Shown here piece by piece: positions 33,347 to 43,240 of a stretch of DNA of 64,000 nucleotides (position 1 is its first letter; every line of letters starts with the position of its first letter). Below the pieces are notes generated by a model. That model was not told the DNA's origin. It searched no databases and saw only the letters and a list, made by a program, of their open reading frames with translations. Location of the stretch: positions 194,496 through 258,495 of the forward strand of contig JAUICN010000005.1 in assembly GCA_030427835.1 (NCBI GenBank), given 5' to 3'. The stretch comes from Polyangia bacterium. Lineage in GTDB: Bacteria > Myxococcota_A > Polyangia > Polyangiales > JAUICN01. Position numbers and translations under genes: made by a program.

Positions 33347-34540
33347 ATGGTCCAGAGGTCACTTAACATATCGGAAAAAAAGAGCTTTTTCCTTCTCGGG
33401 GCACGTGGGACAGGCAAGTCTACATGGCTCAGGGAGCAATTTGTGGGTGCTAGGGGTACCAATATCCCCCCAAGCCAGTCCAAAGCGCACCTTTGGATCG
33501 ACCTGTTACTACCGAGTGAAGAGGACCGACTGGCCCGCAATCCTGAAGACGTCCTTGCCCAGATCCGCGCCATGGAGGGGCCACTCGATTGGGTGGTCAT
33601 CGATGAGATCCAAAAAGTTCCACGGCTGCTCGACGTGGTGCACTACGCCATCGAAAGCATGGGCCTCAAGTTTGCGCTGACGGGTTCCAGTGCCCGCAAG
33701 CTTAAGCGAGGCAACGCCAACATGCTTGCTGGGCGAGCCTTGGTACATCACATGTTCCCCCTGACGCACAGTGAACTGGGTAAGCACTTTGATCTCCAAA
33801 AGGCACTCACATGGGGAACGCTGCCAAGCCTGCTCACGCTAACCACCGATCAGGAAAAATCGGAGTATCTGAAAAGCTACGCACTTACGTACCTGAACGA
33901 AGAGATTTGGTCCGAACATATGGTGCGCAAACTCGATCCATTTCGACGGTTCCTAGAAGTCGCTGCCCAATGCAACGGTGAACCGATCAATTTCTCCAAC
34001 GTGGCCCGTGACGTGGGCGCCGACCAAAAAACCGTACGGGCCTACTTTCAAATTTTGGAAGAGACCCTGGTGGGCACCCTTCTGGAGCCCTACGCTACTT
34101 CAGTACGCAAACGGCAAAGCCAGCGCCCCAAATTCTACTTCTTTGACACGGGCGTCCAACGGGCCCTTTCCCGATCCCTGAGCATACCGCTTTCACCCAA
34201 CACCTGCGCCTACGGTCGTGCCTTCGAGCATTTTCTAATCGTAGAGATCCATCGCCTCATCGAATACGCACGCAAGGATTACCGCCTCTCCTACCTACGC
34301 ACCAAGGACCAGGTAGAAATCGATCTTATCATCGAACGGCCGGGAGAACCGACCGCACTCGTTGAGATTAAATCCACCGACCAGGTACAGGAGCGGCACA
34401 TCGCCCAACTTGCAAAAACCTTACCTGCATTTCCCAACGCCGAAGCCTATTGCTTCTCCCTAGACACAAACGAAAAACGCTACGGCAAAGTACACTGCCT
34501 CCCCTGGCAACGTGGTTTGCAAACGTTGGGTTTGACCTAA
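33347..34540 (+). CDS. AAA ATPase with C-terminal DUF4143
   Basis: A 397-aa protein of the AAA_14/DUF4143 family. P-loop LLGARGTGKST (residues 16-26), Walker B DWVVIDEIQKVP, and FALTGSSARKLKRG as the sensor region are visible. The C-terminal DUF4143 region ends in a restriction-endonuclease-like stretch, VEIDLIIERPGEPTALVEIKS (PD-(D/E)xK-like Asp and ExK). Such proteins are common in accessory regions; the role is unclear. GTG 33296 is an alternative start. It is divergent from higBA. Confidence 0.87.
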   Translation: MVQRSLNISEKKSFFLLGARGTGKSTWLREQFVGARGTNIPPSQSKAHLWIDLLLPSEEDRLARNPEDVLAQIRAMEGPLDWVVIDEIQKVPRLLDVVHYAIESMGLKFALTGSSARKLKRGNANMLAGRALVHHMFPLTHSELGKHFDLQKALTWGTLPSLLTLTTDQEKSEYLKSYALTYLNEEIWSEHMVRKLDPFRRFLEVAAQCNGEPINFSNVARDVGADQKTVRAYFQILEETLVGTLLEPYATSVRKRQSQRPKFYFFDTGVQRALSRSLSIPLSPNTCAYGRAFEHFLIVEIHRLIEYARKDYRLSYLRTKDQVEIDLIIERPGEPTALVEIKSTDQVQERHIAQLAKTLPAFPNAEAYCFSLDTNEKRYGKVHCLPWQRGLQTLGLT

Positions 34541-34545
34541 GTCAG

Positions 34546-35529
34546 CTACACCCAGCCCTGGTCGCGGTACCAGGCGATGGTCTCCTCCATGCCCTGGGTG
34601 AGAGTTTTCTCTGGTTCCCAGTCGATCCTGGCTGCAATCAGGCAGGGGGGGCAACGTGCGTCGGTTTCCAGCAAATCCCCAAGCTTGCCTGGGTGCAGCG
34701 CCGGTGTAGTACCTCGCAGCTTTGCCGTGGCCCGGTTGATGTGGGCGGCAATTCTCAGCACGCCCTTTCCCAAGGTAAGTTCCCGCCTTTTTAGCGAATC
34801 ACCGAGAGCCTCAAAACCGTCCATCATGGATTGAGCAAGGTCCCGTTGGGTGTGGTCTTCTCCATCGGTCGGAAACCAAACCGTTCCTGAGGGAAGGCCC
34901 CACGCAAACGTAGCGGTTACCGCCTGCGCGAGGTCAGTGGCGTGGATAAGCGAATACAACCGATCGCCTGAAACCGGGTGCATGTGCCAACCACGTTTGA
35001 CGGCCTTCGCCAGGGGCAGAAGGCGCGTATCCCGCATGCCGTACACCATCGGTGGTCGCAAGATGGAAACATCCAGCGCGTGTTTCATGGTCAGCACACT
35101 CAACTCAGCCTCCCGTTTGGCCTCCCCGTAGTCTGAAACAGGTGCAGGGGGTTCTTCCGCGGAACCTTTTCGAAAGCCAAACGCCGCCACCGTGGACATG
35201 AACACAAACTTCCGGGGCCCAACAAGTGTCACCTCGCATGCCTCCAGCAGACGTTTGGTCATTCCTGCGTTCATGTCGAACAGGGCCTCCTTTGAACGCG
35301 CAAGCCCACCCCCGGCCACATGGGCCACCGCATCCACGCCTCTCAAAAGGCGCTTCATTCCCTCCACGTCCCGGTAGTCCGCGTGCACCACCTCGGCCCT
35401 TGTCCCTGCCAGGTTGGACACATCCGCCCCTTCGCGCACCCAAGCATCCACCCGGTGCCCCGCCCCTAAAAGCGCATCCACCACATGGGAGCCCACACAA
35501 CCATTCGCCCCAGTTACAACAAAGCGCAT
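34546..35529 (-). CDS. NAD-dependent epimerase/dehydratase, twin 2
   Basis: A 327-aa extended short-chain dehydrogenase. The Rossmann motif VVTGANGCVGSHVVDALL is at the N-terminus, DYRDVEGMKRLLRGVDAVAHVAGG follows, and the active-site Tyr-Lys pair lies in SDYGEAKREAEL (YxxxK). Substrates of this family include nucleotide-sugars and hydroxysteroids; none can be assigned. Start ATG 35529 matches the fold start. The gene lies 40 bp after an equally long paralog (35570-36553), with which it shares most of its motifs and a C-terminal HPGKLGDLLETDARCPPC element. Confidence 0.85.
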   Translation of the reverse strand: MRFVVTGANGCVGSHVVDALLGAGHRVDAWVREGADVSNLAGTRAEVVHADYRDVEGMKRLLRGVDAVAHVAGGGLARSKEALFDMNAGMTKRLLEACEVTLVGPRKFVFMSTVAAFGFRKGSAEEPPAPVSDYGEAKREAELSVLTMKHALDVSILRPPMVYGMRDTRLLPLAKAVKRGWHMHPVSGDRLYSLIHATDLAQAVTATFAWGLPSGTVWFPTDGEDHTQRDLAQSMMDGFEALGDSLKRRELTLGKGVLRIAAHINRATAKLRGTTPALHPGKLGDLLETDARCPPCLIAARIDWEPEKTLTQGMEETIAWYRDQGWV

Positions 35530-35569
35530 CTGCCTAGTTTGCGTGCAAACATGCCCTCGGGCCACTCAC

Positions 35570-36553
35570 CTACAACCAGCCGTGCTCGCGGTACCAGGCC
35601 ATGGTGTGGATCATGCCGTCCACGAGGTTCCTTGTGGGCGTCCATTGCACCTCGCTGACCACGGGGCAGGGCGGGCAGCGTACGTCGTTCTCAAGCAGGT
35701 CGCCGAGCTTGCCGGGGTGAATCACGGGTAGGTTGCCCGCCACCCAAGACCAGGCCTGGTTCACATGGGCCACGAACGTCAACAGGCCCTTGCCCACGGT
35801 CATCTCTCTTTTTGTGACCCTATCCCCAAGCGCCTCAATCCCGCCCGCAATGGCATCCGTAATATCCCGTTGGGTATGAATCGCCCCGTCGGTCGGGTGC
35901 CACACGGTGGCCGAGGCCCGATCCCACTCCAGCGTGTCCACCGAAGCACGGGCCAGGTCCTCCACGTGCATCAGGGAGTAGACTCGATCCGGGGTGATCA
36001 GGTGGGGGCGCACGCCGCGCTTGATCCATTTGGCCATCTGCAGAAACCGCGTGTCACGGGTTCCGTAGATCACAGGCGACCGAACAATCGACACATCCAA
36101 ATCGTTTTGGGCGGCCAAAGTCTCCAGTTCCGCCTCCCGTTTGCTTCGCCCGTAGTCCGACACTGGGGTTGCCACTTCGTCCGCCGATGTTTTCCGAAAT
36201 CCAAACGCGGCCAGCGATGAAACGAACACAAACTTCCGAGGCCCGTGGAGCCCTTTTTTACAGGCTCCCAACAAGCGCCGGGTAATATCTCCGTTCATTT
36301 GGTAGAGGCCCTCACGGGAAGGGGCCAGGCCCCCGCCGGCCACATGGATGACCCCATCCACCCCTCGCAGCAGTTTCGCCATGGCGTCCACATTCCTGTA
36401 ATCCGTGCGCACGATCTCCGCCCGTGAACCCACCAGATTCGTGGCATCTGCCGTGGGTCGCATCCAGGCATCCACCTGGTGCCCACGCGCAATGAGCGCA
36501 TCCACGGTGTGAGATCCGATACACCCATTCGCCCCTGTAACCACAATACGCAC
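35570..36553 (-). CDS. NAD-dependent epimerase/dehydratase, twin 1
   Basis: A 327-aa paralog of the following gene. Translation from GTG 36553 gives the fold start VRIVVTGANGCIGSHTVDAL; the upstream in-frame extension to 36619 has no similarity to the family. YxxxK is in SDYGRSKREAEL. It also has RTDYRNVDAMAKLLRGVDGVIHVAGG. The C-terminus contains HPGKLGDLLENDVRCPPCPV with two conserved cysteines. The identical length and collinear motifs indicate tandem duplication. Probably one operon with its twin. Confidence 0.85.
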   Translation of the reverse strand: MRIVVTGANGCIGSHTVDALIARGHQVDAWMRPTADATNLVGSRAEIVRTDYRNVDAMAKLLRGVDGVIHVAGGGLAPSREGLYQMNGDITRRLLGACKKGLHGPRKFVFVSSLAAFGFRKTSADEVATPVSDYGRSKREAELETLAAQNDLDVSIVRSPVIYGTRDTRFLQMAKWIKRGVRPHLITPDRVYSLMHVEDLARASVDTLEWDRASATVWHPTDGAIHTQRDITDAIAGGIEALGDRVTKREMTVGKGLLTFVAHVNQAWSWVAGNLPVIHPGKLGDLLENDVRCPPCPVVSEVQWTPTRNLVDGMIHTMAWYREHGWL

Positions 36554-36756
36554 CCCATAATTGTGCACAGCAAGCCATCCAAGAGCCAATCGCGTTGGCA
36601 CCCAAACGCGGCAAAGCATTGAAAAATAAGAAGTTTATTCGCCTTAGGGAGCCCTTGGTACCGTAAAATATGAAATCTATTCACATTTCAAAAGAAGGAT
36701 GAACATCACCCAAGGCTGCATTGCCCATGGCCTACCGCTGACCTAGGGTCGGGCCC

Positions 36757-39450
36757 ATGTCAGTGGCCCTGTTTTCGGCGTTTCTTAACGTCTCCTCCTG
36801 GGTGGATGTACCCACTTTGGGCACCTGGACCCTCTGCGGAGTGTTGGTTCTTACCGCCCACGCCTTTTCGCTGTCCGTCATGGCGGGCCGCGGGCGTCCC
36901 CATCTGCTGACTTCTGCGCGCCTGGCCACCCTTGCCACCTGTGCTCTGGTAGCCGTGGCCCTGTTTTTGCTGGCCTATGCGTTTCAAACCCACGATTTTC
37001 GCATCCGCTACGTGGCCCGCTATTCGGACCGCTCCATGCCCTGGTACTACCTGGTCACCTCTCTCTGGGGCGGGCAGGATGGTTCTCTGCTCTGGTGGTC
37101 CTTCCTACTCTGCGGCTGGACCACCGCCTGCGTCCTTTGGATGCGCAATCGCTTCCTTGCCCTGCAACCCTGGGTACTGGCCACCCTCATGGCCATCCTG
37201 GCCTTCTTTGTCATCCTCATGCTCTGGTCGGCGAACCCCTTCGCCCTGAGCTGGTCGGCTGAGGTCCCCGCCGACGGCGACGGCCTCAATCCCTTGCTGC
37301 AAAACTACTGGATGACCATTCACCCGCCCACGCTCTACATGGGGTTCATCGGTTGGAGCATCCCCTTCGCCTTTGCCATGGCTGCCCTATTCACGGGCCG
37401 CCTGCACGAAGAATGGCTGCACGCCTGCCGCCGTTGGGTGCTCGCCGTTTGGCTCTTCCTTTCTTGCGGTCTGTTACTAGGGGCCCTCTGGTCCTACGAG
37501 GAACTGGGCTGGGGTGGTTACTGGGCCTGGGACCCGGTGGAAAACGCCTCCTTCATGCCCTGGCTCGTGGGCACCGCGTTCCTACACTCCATGATGGTTC
37601 AGGAGCGTTACGCCATGCTCAAGGTCTGGAACCTTTTCCTCATCTGCCTCACCTTTTTCATGACCATTTTCGGCACGTTCCTTACCCGTGCAGGCCTCAT
37701 CTCAAGCGTGCACTCCTTTGCCAAGTCTGACATCGGCGTCTACTTCGTGGGCTTCATGGCGGTCATCATCGTGGCCTGCATGGCGCTCATTCTCTGGCGG
37801 TTACCGAAACTCAAAAGCGACAACCGCATCGAATCCATGGTGAGCCGTGAGTTTGCCTTTCTTCTCAACAACTGGATCCTGCTAGCCATGATGGGTTTTG
37901 TACTCATCCTCACCACGTTCCCGCTCATCACCGAGTTCTTCCAGGGCGAGCAGGTGACGGTGGGCCCCCCGGTGTACAACCGTTGGATGGTGCCCTTTGG
38001 CATCGTGCTGCTGGTACTCTCCGGCATTGGCCCGCTCATGGCCTGGCGCAGGGCGACCCAATCCCATCTGCTGCGCGCCTTTCTCAAGCCCTCCCTCATG
38101 GGCCTTGGTGTAGGCCTATTGCACTTCTTTGCGGGGCCCACCGTTGGCCTGCCGGGTTGGGTAGCCTCTTCCTCCATTTACGAAACGGCCACCGGTGATG
38201 TGCTCGCTGCCATCGCCAGTGCCTTTCCCATGATGTGCACGGCCGGATGTGCTTTCGTGCTCGCCACCATCTTCCAGGAGTTCTGGCGCGGCATCCGCGC
38301 CCGCGTGCGCAACACCGCCACCAGGGGCCAACCCGAATCCCTGCCCACCGCCATGGTGCGCCTCATCGGGAAATCCCGCCGCCGCTACGGGGGCTACATC
38401 GTGCACGTGGGCATCGTGTGCATGTACCTGGGTTTCACCGGCGCCGCCTACGACATTGAAAACGAAGCCGCGCTGCTCCCCGGTGAAACCATGAACGTGG
38501 CCGACTACACCATTCGCTACGACCGCCCCCGCATGGCCACCGACGGCGCCAAGCACATGGCCTTCGCAGATCTCACCCTCTTGAAAGGCGCTGCCCCCTC
38601 AAGCCTACGTACCCTTGGCACCCTAGCCCCCGCCAAGTTCGTCTACCGAACCCACCCCGACATGCCCACCACCGAGGTGGACATTCGGTCCCGCCTCTTT
38701 GACGACGTCTACGCCATCCTCAGCACCATCGATCCAAAGACCAGGCGCGCCACCATTCGTGTGGTGGTTCGGCCGCTTGTCATGTGGATCTGGCTTGGAG
38801 GCCTCATCCTCATCCTGGGCACGGTCATCGCCATGTCGCCCACCGTGCAGGAGGTGCTTGCTCGCAATAGCAAGCGTGCCCCCCCACGAAACATGTCTGC
38901 AGCGAAGGGCGTAGCCGCATCCACAATAATTCTGTTTGCCGCATTCTTGAGCCCCGCTCTAGCCCGGGCGCAGGATACAAGTTCCCTCCACGCCGGTTCC
39001 GTTTCTGTGCACACCGAAGACGAACGTGTGCTCTTTGAACGTACCCTCTGCATGTGTGGCGATTGCGCCCGCCTCACCCTAGCCACCTGCGGTTGCTCCT
39101 GGGCAGAAGACAAACGACAACATCTTCGGCAAGCCATGGCACGGGGCAGCTCAGTACAGGAGCTGCTCAAACAATACCGGGAAGAGCACGGTGTGGGCTC
39201 CCTCTCCGTGCCCAGTGACGAAGGCCTTAGCCGCGCGCTCTGGGCTGCGCCCATCGGTGGCGGCATCCTGGCCCTTGGAGGTCTACTCTGGGTCGGGCGA
39301 CGCTGGACCCGTAGGCGCAAGGCCAGTGACGCAACGTCGGAAAGCAGCTTCACTCCCGCCACAGGTGACCCGGGCGATACAGGTGATCCAAGCGATACAG
39401 GTGACCCAGACGCCTACGATCAACAGCTAGACCGGGAGTTGGAAGGCTAG
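36757..39450 (+). CDS. ccmF: CcmF cytochrome c maturation protein fused to a CcmH-like domain
   Basis: An 897-aa protein, about 240 longer than a usual CcmF. Residues ~1-700 are CcmF: many transmembrane helices and the haem-handling WWD domain GGYWAWDPVENASFMPW, with the usual H-containing HPPTLYMGF. The final CcmF helix is near MWIWLGGLILILGTV. From Met713 the sequence looks like a former signal peptide (STIILFAAFLSPALARAQ). Then LCMCGDC...TCGCSWAED follows, a CcmH-like domain with five cysteines (765, 767, 770, 778, 780) in place of the classical LRCxxCQ, and a last helix. An 18-bp x3 repeat encodes the Gly-Asp-Pro tail. The role is haem ligation to apocytochrome c in the periplasm. Confidence 0.88.
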   Translation: MSVALFSAFLNVSSWVDVPTLGTWTLCGVLVLTAHAFSLSVMAGRGRPHLLTSARLATLATCALVAVALFLLAYAFQTHDFRIRYVARYSDRSMPWYYLVTSLWGGQDGSLLWWSFLLCGWTTACVLWMRNRFLALQPWVLATLMAILAFFVILMLWSANPFALSWSAEVPADGDGLNPLLQNYWMTIHPPTLYMGFIGWSIPFAFAMAALFTGRLHEEWLHACRRWVLAVWLFLSCGLLLGALWSYEELGWGGYWAWDPVENASFMPWLVGTAFLHSMMVQERYAMLKVWNLFLICLTFFMTIFGTFLTRAGLISSVHSFAKSDIGVYFVGFMAVIIVACMALILWRLPKLKSDNRIESMVSREFAFLLNNWILLAMMGFVLILTTFPLITEFFQGEQVTVGPPVYNRWMVPFGIVLLVLSGIGPLMAWRRATQSHLLRAFLKPSLMGLGVGLLHFFAGPTVGLPGWVASSSIYETATGDVLAAIASAFPMMCTAGCAFVLATIFQEFWRGIRARVRNTATRGQPESLPTAMVRLIGKSRRRYGGYIVHVGIVCMYLGFTGAAYDIENEAALLPGETMNVADYTIRYDRPRMATDGAKHMAFADLTLLKGAAPSSLRTLGTLAPAKFVYRTHPDMPTTEVDIRSRLFDDVYAILSTIDPKTRRATIRVVVRPLVMWIWLGGLILILGTVIAMSPTVQEVLARNSKRAPPRNMSAAKGVAASTIILFAAFLSPALARAQDTSSLHAGSVSVHTEDERVLFERTLCMCGDCARLTLATCGCSWAEDKRQHLRQAMARGSSVQELLKQYREEHGVGSLSVPSDEGLSRALWAAPIGGGILALGGLLWVGRRWTRRRKASDATSESSFTPATGDPGDTGDPSDTGDPDAYDQQLDRELEG

Positions 39451-39797
39451 TGCTACCTTGGTTCTTTATTGTTCTCATCGTGGTGATGTGGGTGCTTGCG
39501 CTCTATTTCACCGCACGTAGCTTTCGCGCACTTGGCGCTCACCCCACTGACCAAAGCAACACGCCCCGGCAAGACGTCGCCCGTGCAGATCTGCTCCTGC
39601 GCAAGCAAGCGCTACTGGAGGCATTGCATGATCTGGATCGGGACATGGAAGAAAATAAACTCGACCCCAAGGACCACGCCGAGGAACGTGCCCGACTGCG
39701 TGAAGAAACCAAGCAAATCATGCGCGCCCTGGACGCCCAGCTCGCCCCCTACCAACCCGAGGTGGATCGCCTCCTAACCCAGGTACCCGAGTCATGA
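39450..39797 (+). CDS. CcmI-like small membrane protein of the cytochrome c operon
   Basis: A 115-aa protein with one N-terminal transmembrane segment (FFIVLIVVMWVLALYF) followed by a charged helical region containing LLRKQALLEALHDLDRDMEENKL, which resembles the membrane-proximal part of CcmI-type proteins that assist CcmH. The GTG start at 39450 shares one base with the ccmF stop, and the stop overlaps the next gene by 4 nt. The assignment rests on operon position and helix pattern, not on a decisive motif. Confidence 0.65.
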   Translation: MLPWFFIVLIVVMWVLALYFTARSFRALGAHPTDQSNTPRQDVARADLLLRKQALLEALHDLDRDMEENKLDPKDHAEERARLREETKQIMRALDAQLAPYQPEVDRLLTQVPES

Positions 39798-41083
39798 AAA
39801 CGGTCCTGCTTTCGACGTTGCCCGTGCTCCTGTGCGGCCTTACCCCATTCGCCGTAGCCCAGGGGCCGCTTGCTCCGGGTGCACACACTGCGCCCGCCAA
39901 CCCCCTTCACAACCAGCTTCAGGACGCCAAGCCCCTCGTCCTTGGTCGACCCACAGAAGAACTCCCCCCAGGCACCATCAAGGTTCGTGTGGAAGACCGC
40001 AACCGGGCTCCCATTCCAAACCGGTTCGTGCGCATTGGTGTCATGAATCAGAACCCTGGAGCAGGTGCCCCCGCACGCAGCCAACACACAGCGGATACGG
40101 ATGCCCAGGGCATTGCCACATTCGAGGGGCTGCCCACCGGAACAACCCAGGCTTACCGCATTACCGTTCCCCACGGTGTCGCCACCCTTGGCTCCATGCC
40201 CTTCCGTTTACCCACCGACAGGGGCTACGCCGCAAGCGCGCGGGTGCTTCCGCTTACCAGTGACATGAGCAAGGTCTTCCAACTCATGCACCGCACGCGC
40301 ATCTCCTTGGTAGAAGGCCGCATGCGGCTCACCCAGCAGGTTCAATGGGTCAATCTCTCCAATGAACTCTTTGTATTTCCTGAGGCAGGCACCTTTGCGG
40401 CACTCCCCAAGGAAGCCACCGCCTTTCAGCCCCAAGCATCCATGACCGACCAACGGGTCAACTACCAGCCTGCCGAATCGGCAAAGCCGGGCGGTGTTCG
40501 CCTGCGTGGCTCCCTCCCTCCCGGTCGTACCAACATGGTGTGGTCCTTTGATGTTCCCATCGAAGTCCCCGCCTTTTCCCTAGGCACCGGCGCCCTCGAT
40601 CTGGAAATCCCCGTAACCTTCAACACCTTCCTAGGTCGAGTGGAAGTCCAGGAACTGGCAGGTCTCGGGGTTACTGTGGATGGCATGCCCAACCCCGAAC
40701 GGCACCCCACCGCAGGAGGGCCCGTGTGGGTCACCGAAGCCCCTCGCAAAGGCAAAGTAGACTCCACCGCACCCATCGTGATTCACCTCACAGGCATCCC
40801 CGGCCCCGGGCCCTGGCGCTGGCTCGCCCTATTCGCCGCCATCCCCATCGCCGCCTTCGGTGTCGCCGTTGGGAAAAGAAAGGCCAACGCCCCTTCCAAG
40901 GCGGATCCAACCCCCACATCCCCAACCCCCGAAGTCGCCGACCTAGTCGCCCAGTACCACCAACTCACCGCCCTACACGCCGCCGGCGAAATCGGCCCCC
41001 AATACCTAACCACAGAACAACACCGCCTCCGCACCCAAATCGCCGAATCCATTCGGTCGCAAGGTGAAGTCAGCGAGCTGTAG
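39794..41083 (+). CDS. Exported protein with carboxypeptidase-regulatory-like domain and C-terminal anchor
   Basis: A 429-aa protein. Signal peptide LLSTLPVLLCGLTPFAVAQ is followed by a beta-rich part with IKVRVEDRNRAPIPNRFVRIGV and DAQGIATFEGLPTGT (about 55-125), which look like a carboxypeptidase-regulatory (Ig-like) domain, and then another beta-rich domain. A hydrophobic helix (WRWLALFAAIPIAAFGVAV, about 345-365) precedes a cytosolic tail that ends in a helical segment (YHQLTALHAAGEI). ATGA overlap with the CcmI-like gene puts it in the cytochrome c maturation operon. A role in maturation or in an associated complex is inferred. Confidence 0.65.
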   Translation: MKTVLLSTLPVLLCGLTPFAVAQGPLAPGAHTAPANPLHNQLQDAKPLVLGRPTEELPPGTIKVRVEDRNRAPIPNRFVRIGVMNQNPGAGAPARSQHTADTDAQGIATFEGLPTGTTQAYRITVPHGVATLGSMPFRLPTDRGYAASARVLPLTSDMSKVFQLMHRTRISLVEGRMRLTQQVQWVNLSNELFVFPEAGTFAALPKEATAFQPQASMTDQRVNYQPAESAKPGGVRLRGSLPPGRTNMVWSFDVPIEVPAFSLGTGALDLEIPVTFNTFLGRVEVQELAGLGVTVDGMPNPERHPTAGGPVWVTEAPRKGKVDSTAPIVIHLTGIPGPGPWRWLALFAAIPIAAFGVAVGKRKANAPSKADPTPTSPTPEVADLVAQYHQLTALHAAGEIGPQYLTTEQHRLRTQIAESIRSQGEVSEL

Positions 41084-41091
41084 AGCAATTC

Positions 41092-42981
41092 CTACTCGAG
41101 GATGCGGAAATAGCCTACCGAGTGCCATCCATTCTGGGTGGTGGGTAGGATTCTTACGGTATCTGTGGCCAGTACCGGTGATGCTAACTGAATACGGTGG
41201 CCGATCATCTCCGAACCGCCACTTGCCTCGATTGCAGCAATCTCCACAAACTCACCGTTGTGCCGAGTCTGAACGCTGTAGCTATCGTTGCCATCCACTG
41301 AGATTTCGAAGGTGGAGAACGCCCGTGATCGTTCAAGCGTGATCAGCAGCGAAAAATAGAATATCCGGTTGCCCTCCCCATTCCACGGTGATCCGTCATC
41401 CACATGGCGTTGCATCTCCGACACACCAACTTCCACTGGGGTCGAAGTGGAAGCAACATAACCCTGGCGGTAGCGCCTCTCGTCCAAGCCAAAGTCGTGG
41501 CTCCCAAAGTTCATGCGCCAAATCGCTTTCCAACGTTCCCGGTCATTGAGGTCGCCCCGTGTGATCAACCGAATCTCCTCGTACAATGCGTGGGTTGCAG
41601 GGTCGTAGAGCAGATTCTCACCCTTCAACACACTCTCCATGTAGTCCGTTGGGATCTGGTGGGTGGGGTGTCCAGGGGTCCAGAACTCCGTCGTCACCGG
41701 CGGCAAGCGCGCAAGCAACGGGTCAGACAAGCCGATGGGGTCCACCACGTGGACGCTCGGCCCATCCTTGAACCCTTCATAGCCCAGCATTCGACGTTTG
41801 CTCACCGTGCGTTCTGCGAGTGACCAGTCTTCCACCCTGTAGTGTTTTCGGGCTCCCGTAAGAAAGCCCTTTTTCCTTGAGTAGTAAAAACCCCTCTCGT
41901 CCGTCACAGCGGAGACCCTTGTGTTGTCCCCTGAAAAGTCCTGGTTGCTCAACCAGGTGGATGAAACGGCCGGTATGGCTAACAGAGCACCCGTGACGCC
42001 CAGTACCCTCAGCTGCATAGGTGAAAAGTCAGTGCGTGCGAGGAGCACGAGGGATACGACAAACGGAACGGTAAGAAATCTTCCAGACATGAAATCCCCA
42101 CCCACATACACAACGTACAGAAGGTAGAGGGTCACTCCAGCTACCAGTGATTTCTCCAGTCGACCGGAACGGAAGGCCAACAGGGTGCCTCCCACGATCG
42201 TACCCATTGTAAGAGGGTCGCGCCCGACAGAATCCATGAGGTACATCACGCCCTGGCGAATCACGTCCATCCGTTCAAGCCCCAGCCCGAGCTTTGCGTA
42301 GGCCGTATTCGGAAACGGAAATCCGTAGTAGTACAGGGAGAACAACGTCCACAAAAGTAGGGGTAGGGCGCCCAACAAGGCAGAAGCAACCCATCGGCGG
42401 GCCCTGGGCTTCGCGGATAATGTCATCACCAGGGCCGTGGGAAGCCCTAGAAGAAACAAGTCCGGTCGGCAGAGGTAAAATACAGAACAAAAGCCAAACA
42501 TGGCGGATGCCTTTGCAAACGTGGGCGACTCCTGAAACCGAATCGAGAAGAGCACAAACGACACAGCCAGAAAATTCGACAGCGGATTCTCAAGCCCTGA
42601 TGTGGAGTACTCCACGTACGCCTTGGAAAACATCATGGCGAGTACCACCAGCGTCCCCAGCGCAACTCCCCGTCCCAGTGCAACACTCCGAGCGGCATGA
42701 CGAAATGTCAGCACAAGGGTCCCCAGGGAAAATGCGGCGGAAAGAAGAAGTACCGAATAGAAAGGGTTCCCCAAAACAAACGTCACAGCCGAAATTAAAA
42801 AGAACCACAGCGGGTGGGTGTAGGCCTGCACGCGCTCGTACACGTTGAACACGGGCCCGTACCCATGCACAAAGTTCATCACCGTGCGCAGGGTGATGAC
42901 AGCGTCGTCCCCAATCCAGGCCGTCCGGATAAGCTCAAAAATCCAGCCGACGATCAGCGCACCAAAGATCATCTTGCGCAC
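41092..42981 (-). CDS. GT-C fold membrane glycosyltransferase with C-terminal beta domain
   Basis: A 629-aa polytopic protein with around ten transmembrane segments. IGDDAVITLRTVMNFVHGYGPVFNV and ERVQAYTHPLWFF form the first extracytoplasmic loop, with paired acidic residues as in polyprenyl-phosphate-sugar dependent GT-C enzymes (AftB-like arrangement). After the membrane part a soluble region includes GVHVVDPIGLSDPLLARLPP. The last ~110 residues are a beta-rich domain that the paralog at 48019 lacks. It begins at GTG 42981 or ATG 42972. Sugar and acceptor are unknown; the paralog and neighbouring lipoproteins suggest surface glycosylation. Confidence 0.75.
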   Translation of the reverse strand: MRKMIFGALIVGWIFELIRTAWIGDDAVITLRTVMNFVHGYGPVFNVYERVQAYTHPLWFFLISAVTFVLGNPFYSVLLLSAAFSLGTLVLTFRHAARSVALGRGVALGTLVVLAMMFSKAYVEYSTSGLENPLSNFLAVSFVLFSIRFQESPTFAKASAMFGFCSVFYLCRPDLFLLGLPTALVMTLSAKPRARRWVASALLGALPLLLWTLFSLYYYGFPFPNTAYAKLGLGLERMDVIRQGVMYLMDSVGRDPLTMGTIVGGTLLAFRSGRLEKSLVAGVTLYLLYVVYVGGDFMSGRFLTVPFVVSLVLLARTDFSPMQLRVLGVTGALLAIPAVSSTWLSNQDFSGDNTRVSAVTDERGFYYSRKKGFLTGARKHYRVEDWSLAERTVSKRRMLGYEGFKDGPSVHVVDPIGLSDPLLARLPPVTTEFWTPGHPTHQIPTDYMESVLKGENLLYDPATHALYEEIRLITRGDLNDRERWKAIWRMNFGSHDFGLDERRYRQGYVASTSTPVEVGVSEMQRHVDDGSPWNGEGNRIFYFSLLITLERSRAFSTFEISVDGNDSYSVQTRHNGEFVEIAAIEASGGSEMIGHRIQLASPVLATDTVRILPTTQNGWHSVGYFRILE

Positions 42982-43240
42982 GTCGTTAAACGGAACAGAT
43001 GCAGTGACTTCGTAATTTTCTTGGTTTGAGATTGGCCAGTGACTAGCAGCTACCTACCCGATCCACAACTCACCGGATGACTCTCCGCTTCTGTCACCGG
43101 ATTCCCCTGTTGCGCCGTTGTCGTGTGGCTGCTGCTGCGGCCAGTGCGGCAACCATAGGTCTCCGTAACGGCAGAGGGCCCTTCCGATACCAGGCATTCT
43201 AGCTCTGGCCCGACCCTTGCTTGTGGTGAATCTGCTCACC

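Noticed and set aside
38893-39450. A separate ccmH gene starting at ATG 38893
   Set aside because: The frame is continuous with ccmF and there is no stop codon or ribosome binding site before this ATG, so a fusion is the simpler reading.
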